Part shown: positions 58,523-64,000 of the stretch, one piece after another
Layout: every line of letters starts with the position of its first letter
How positions within the stretch are numbered: position 1 is the first letter of the stretch
Assembly (NCBI GenBank): GCA_023053685.1
Contig: JALIGW010000001.1
Coordinates: 156,133,547 to 156,197,546 of the forward strand
DNA from: Diadophis punctatus similis
Lineage: Eukaryota > Chordata > Lepidosauria > Squamata > Dipsadidae
DNA: 64,000 nucleotides
Direction of reading: 5' to 3'
Position numbers and translations under genes: made by a program
Notes under the pieces: generated by a model
What the model was told of the DNA's origin: nothing
What the model saw: the letters and a program-made list of their open reading frames with translations, nothing else
Databases searched by the model: none

Positions 58523-59989
58523 GAGAAAGTGTTAATGTATCAATCTCATCCTACAATGATATCATTGTAATATCATTGTTTCAAGGCAGTCTTTCTTTTC
58601 ATGCTAGGAAGTAAGAGATCAGCTTCTTTCCTCAGAGTAACAGCAGTTAGCAGGGCTGTTAAGGCCATGTTGTCAAAGCTGAGCAGTTAAAACTGGATTG
58701 ACTCTTAGTTTTAACATTTCTGTTATTTAAAACAAAAAGCTTTATGAAGAAATGCTGATGTGGAAATAAAGATAACTCTTGTAGCATTAAGACAATGCAG
58801 GAAGGGCTTTGGATGTGATTAATGCCCTTTTCCATGCAAGATCATGCTAAGAAGATAGATGTGATGAAAGAGACAATGCAAAAATCCCCCACAGGAAAAT
58901 AAACTCAGTTTGTAATGTTTCTAGCCAATTATTTTTTTATTCATTCAGAATGTTCTTCATGACTGTAAGCCATGTTATAATTTCTCAAAGCCACAAATAT
59001 ATTAAGTTTGGGTCCTATATTGGAAAAGGGATATTTCCATTTTATATATATATGCTAGTTGAAAAAAAGTTATTCTTTTGTGCTTGTAAGGATTAGAAAT
59101 CTCCCAAAGAGTTTTAGTTGAACCTGAGTGAAGTGGCTGGATTGATAATTATACTGTGAATGCCTAGGGCAGTGCCCTGAGGGATGCTAGAGTGCCATCT
59201 CTAAGTTTCATACCATGATTGAATCCTCAGTCTTTGTGATCTTTAATCCATTATTGCTTAATGAAATGACCACATAACAGAACTTTAAACGATCCCATTA
59301 ATTAACACCATTCTCCCACATTCCAAGTCAAGTGGTGCACACTGTTCTGGGGATAAGACATCATTTCACTACTATGGTTTTTTTTAAATCAAAGTGCCAT
59401 GTTATTTCAATAACCAGGTATTTAGAATTAATATCTGCCTCATTTATCAGGAACAAAATAGTAGCAAGAATTTATATAATACCTTTGAATTAACTGCCAT
59501 TTAGATGTGTAATAATCTAAAATATAATTTCAGATTGGATTCATACAAAGACAATGAGCTATGCATACAAAGACTCATAAAGGGAAAATGTCAAAAGGAG
59601 AATTAAAGCTTACCGGTACTCATTTTTGTAAGCAAAATTTAATTAAATGCTATGAAATTTGAAGAGATGGAAAAGAACCACAGAAGTGGAGAAGTCTATA
59701 ATAATCCATTCCCTTTAGGTTTTAACCCCCTTTCTTTTAATGGAGTAAGCCATTCTCCAAGGGATTTCTTTTCCAGAGAGATATGGTGAATTATCTATTT
59801 CTTCTTCTTCAGCAGGCCCCATTGGAAAGCCTGAAGAAGACTTTGAATGGGAAGCCAGACCTTAAAGTGTCCATGCCCCTGGGCTCCAATCAGGTCTTTC
59901 CATTAAGTTCTTTTAAAAAATTTCTCTACTGATTTTTGGAGGTTAGAGATGATAGATTAAAGATAGATAAATTAAGGGGAGAGAAGGGG
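58523..59989. other. Single-copy-looking DNA
   Basis: 1.5 kb without recognisable repeats or exons. ATATCATTGTAATATCATTG at about 58559-58578 is a short direct repeat. Confidence 0.4.
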
Positions 59990-60104
59990 GGGATGGAGAG
60001 AGAGAGAGAGATATGATAGATAGATGATAGATTGATAGATAGATGATAGAGAGAGAGAGAGATGATAGATGAGAGAGAGGGAGGGAGGGAGGGAGGGAGG
60101 GAGG

Positions 60105-60190
<86 letters not shown>
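59990..60190. repeat. (GA)n - (GATA)n - (GGGA)n - (GA)n compound microsatellite
   Basis: Zones: GA and GATA mix (59995-60077), GGGA (60078-60110), then about 40 GA units (60110-60189). The Ser/Leu and Arg/Glu open frames here are artefacts. Confidence 0.95.
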
Positions 60191-60192
<2 letters not shown>

Positions 60193-61135
60193 CATCAATG
60201 GTGGTTTCTTCCAGTTCAGACATTGTCCATTAGAATTTTTAAAAAATGAAAATGAAAAGATTGATCTATTGCTTTTTCCAATGCCATATACCCTAGTACC
60301 ATCTTCAATTCTGGTTTCCTTGCAACCTCAGCTAACAGACCTGAGCTCTTTATTTTTTATTACTCTGCTGATGTTTCTCTTATCCCAGACCTAATTTTGG
60401 AGATTCACATCTGAATGTGAAATGAAAGTTTAGTTCCCAAGCTGACCCATCTAGTTCAGTAATCATTGTTTAATTCTTCATGACTTAAACTACTTAAGTC
60501 AACACTTGGAATCACTGGTCTCTTAACACTCTACAATTCAATTTTCTTACAATCCATTTATCAATATTTTGCAATGGCAACATGGCTTTTTTTTCCTTTT
60601 AGGGTTTGGAAAAATCTTTGTCATTTAAGCAAAGACTTGAGAAAGTGATGTACATTGTACATCAATGATACAATATTCAGATTTCTGGGAGCCAGCACTA
60701 GCAAACACAGCTGTCTACAAAGCCTACAAAGGATGTCCCTATATTAGCAGACAGTTTTATAATAACATTATGTTGACAGAAATAATACAATTACAGTATT
60801 CCTCCTCCTAGTGTCATTTTACAAAATCTGCCATCTCAGTTGCCATCTTACTGCCAGTTCTTGTGATACTTGTCAGTTCAAGGAATGCATAAACCTCTTC
60901 AGCATTGTCCCAAACTCAACATAAAACTTCTCCTTTAATGCAGGGGATCAGATCAATACCTCTTCAGTTATATTTGCAAAGCTATTCACAAGTAGTTTTG
61001 GAGAAATAATTGAAGATCAATCAATCTTCTTTGGGGAAATAGCAATGTTGTTCAGAACAGCTATTTTCCACTACTAAAATACCCATGTGGTTTCCTAACT
61101 GCCTTCACCTATTCCTGGTTAAATTTTTCAGTTGA
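60191..61135. other. Single-copy-looking DNA
   Basis: TGTACATTGTACATCA at about 60650-60665 is a local palindrome. No gene recognised. Confidence 0.4.
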
Positions 61136-61143
61136 CACATGCT

Positions 61144-62071
61144 CAGGGGTGGGTTCCTGCCGGTTCGGACCGGATCGCCCGAACCGGTAGTGACCCGCTG
61201 GTGACATCATGATGGCGTCATGGATCCAGTTCGGTCGGTGCCGGTCCGTGGATGCTGCCATCTTTTTTTTGGATTTTTTTACAAATTTTTTACTGTTTGG
61301 AAGTTTTTTCCTCTGCTGCTGCTCGAAAAAGGGCCCTCCCGCACGCCCCCGGGTTTATACTTACCTTTATTCCTTTGCCCGAAGCACAGCTGATCAGCTC
61401 CTCAGCTGTGTTTCGGGCTGATTATAGCTACTGAGCATGCGTGGAAGCAGAATTGCACGAGGGGACCAGGGGCGGGTTCCTAATTTTTTTACTACCACTC
61501 TGTGGGTGTGGCTTATTTTATAGGTATGGCTTGCCGGCCATGTGACCGGGTGGGCATGGCTTCTCAGACTGCTGAAGGGAGGGAAACTGAGATAGGTCCT
61601 GCCGCCCATTCCCCCTCCCCTCAGCAGCTTGAGAAGCCTCGAACGTGCAAAAATTCCTAGGATCATCACCGCGTGTTTGTGGCTTCTTGGACTGCTGAAG
61701 GGAGGGGAATGGAGATAGCTCCTGCCGCCCATTCTTTCAGCGTCTCACACGCTCCCTCAGCCATCCTCCCCTGCTTGGACTCACTGTGGGGTAGGAAGGC
61801 AGCGCATGCGCAGTGCCGGAAGCTCGGCTTCTGGGCATGCGCAGAAGAATTTAAAAAAAAAATTTTTTTTTAAATGGCGGCGCCCAGGCACCAGCAACTG
61901 ACCGCACAGTTACTGTGATGTCACCAGCGGGCCGCTACCGGTGCTATAGAGTGGACCGCACTGGTAGGAACCCACCACTGGAGGGGACGCGTGCGTGCGT
62001 GCGCAGCGATCGTGCCTGCACAAAATGTCGTGATACGAACTGGTGGCGAAGGTAAGTGGAACCCACCCCTG
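61144..62071 (+). mobile_element. Outer hAT-type MITE, split by a second MITE
   Basis: Ends CAGGGGTGGGTTCC and GGAACCCACCCCTG, flanks CACATGCT at 61136-61143 and 62072-62079. With the inner insert and one duplicated 8-mer removed it is about 406 bp and collinear with 17196-17577. The left part runs to GCACGAGGGGAC at 61466; the right part resumes at 61981. Confidence 0.92.
61467..61980. mobile_element. Inner hAT-type MITE (514 bp) nested in the outer one
   Basis: Ends CAGGGGCGGGTTCC and GGAACCCACCACTG, flanks GAGGGGAC at 61459-61466 and 61981-61988. A different subfamily from its host: CTTCTCAGACTGCTGAAGGG and its variant CTTCTTGGACTGCTGAAGGG make an internal direct duplication of about 120 bp (61559 and 61682), and it carries AGCGCATGCGCAGTGCCGGA and CTGGGCATGCGCAGAAG. 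It must be younger than the outer element. Confidence 0.92.
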
Positions 62072-62079
62072 CACATGCT

Positions 62080-62432
62080 GATGTAAATATTCCAGTTGCT
62101 ACTCCCATTTTTTTCTGCAGTTTTGAAGAACACTAAGAACTCATGGCAGAAACTGAAAAAATCTCCATAAGATATAAGAAAATAGTTGTTTTTCTCTTTG
62201 ATATCCTATTATCACATTAAATTACTATATAGGAACATATGGATGTTTTTGCAATCCTATCAACAGAAAGATCTATAAGTTGAATGTAACAATCACTTCC
62301 ATTTGATAGGGAAGACTTGTTTAGCTATGGATTCAATAGTTGGTATGTATGTATATGTACAGTATATAAAACACACTGCTTTGCATTGCATAACCTTATT
62401 ACCCACTTTGGTGTGATTGAAAAATGTCTGTT
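62080..62432. other. Single-copy-looking DNA
   Basis: Nothing recognised. Confidence 0.35.
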
Positions 62433-62515
62433 ATTTATTTATTTATTTATTTTGTTATTCTTATATGCCGCCCAACTCCCGAAGGACTCAGGTTACATTC
62501 CCGAAGGTTACATTT
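62433..62515 (-). mobile_element. L2-type LINE 3' end (fragment)
   Basis: (TTTA)n tail, then TTATATGCCGCCCAACTCCC and GAAGGACTCAGG, the reverse complement of the CCTGAGTC..GGGCGGCATATAA type 3' end of L2-like LINEs. Confidence 0.7.
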
Positions 62516-62661
62516 CTCTAAACTTTTCCCCCCCAGCAATTCCATTTTTTTACCCTCAGTCTTGGAGGTATTGAGAGATGGAGATGGAGGCCTTGGTTCT
62601 TCAGGAGATGTGTAGACATATACTCATAGCTGGGGGCAAGTTTATTTCCTTCTGAGCAACT

Positions 62662-62804
62662 AATAGCAATCGCATTTAGCACGTATACTTATATACCGCT
62701 CTATAGTGATTTACAGCACTCGGACCAATTTACAGTGTGTGAGCCCCCAACTATCTGGGTCCTTATTTTACCGATCTTGGAAGGATGGAAAGCTGAGTCA
62801 ACCT
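62662..62804 (-). mobile_element. tRNA-derived SINE, 3' part
   Basis: Minus-strand match to the 3' two-thirds of the SINE at 6961-7200: AGGTTGACTCAGC, CTTCCATCCTTCC and the TATATAAG end with AGTGC-like tail. The tRNA-derived head is missing. Confidence 0.75.

Positions 62805-64000
<1,196 letters not shown>

Overview
This window reads as non-coding DNA (intergenic or a large intron) from a squamate reptile, most probably an advanced snake. I find no exon of a host gene, no tRNA or rRNA gene and no CRISPR or bacterial-type feature. The organism call rests on the repeats: CR1-type LINEs whose 3' ends run into (ATTCT)n arrays, a Sauria-type SINE, several copies of a second tRNA-derived SINE, and long mixed GATA/GACA (Bkm-type) arrays first described from snakes. 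The recognisable open frames are decayed retrotransposon genes; most other long open frames are shadows of microsatellites or GC-rich tandem repeats.

Layout. 0-6 kb: single-copy DNA, a small hAT-type MITE (848-986), a GACA array, and a 1.5 kb hAT-type element (3501-5036) whose interior is an array of 108-bp units that switches orientation twice. 5.8-8.8 kb: two minus-strand CR1/Rex1-like LINE copies and a SINE. 10.9-12.7 kb: an L1 tail and a 3' CR1 copy ending in (TTCTA)n. 15-20.4 kb: MITEs, a TA-flanked inverted-repeat element, a Sauria-type SINE and a CR1 3' end. 20.4-25.6 kb: mostly single-copy. 25.6-33 kb: three solo LTRs with 5-bp target duplications (one inside a GGAA microsatellite), a hAT MITE and a probable fourth LTR. 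34-44 kb: more MITEs, LINE tails, an ~800-bp GATA/GACA array, and a 100-N assembly gap (43901-44000). 44-51 kb: fragments of a second LINE group (here LINE-C) and classic CR1. 53.6-56.4 kb: a complete, 17-bp-TSD-flanked L1-derived element with ORF1 but no ORF2 (half-L1-like). 56.6-58.5 kb: the longest LINE-C copy. 61.1-62.1 kb: a MITE nested inside another MITE.

There is no operon or pathway. What the window does record is insertion history: nested and split elements allow relative dating, LINE tails join microsatellites, and related CAG..CTG-ended MITEs carry recurring CpG-rich motifs. The observations most worth checking are the ORF1-only L1 element, the 108-bp flip-flop array inside a hAT element, the solo LTR that splits a microsatellite, and the GATA/GACA array that begins at the target duplication of a MITE. 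Family names rest on recognition of motifs, not on a database search.
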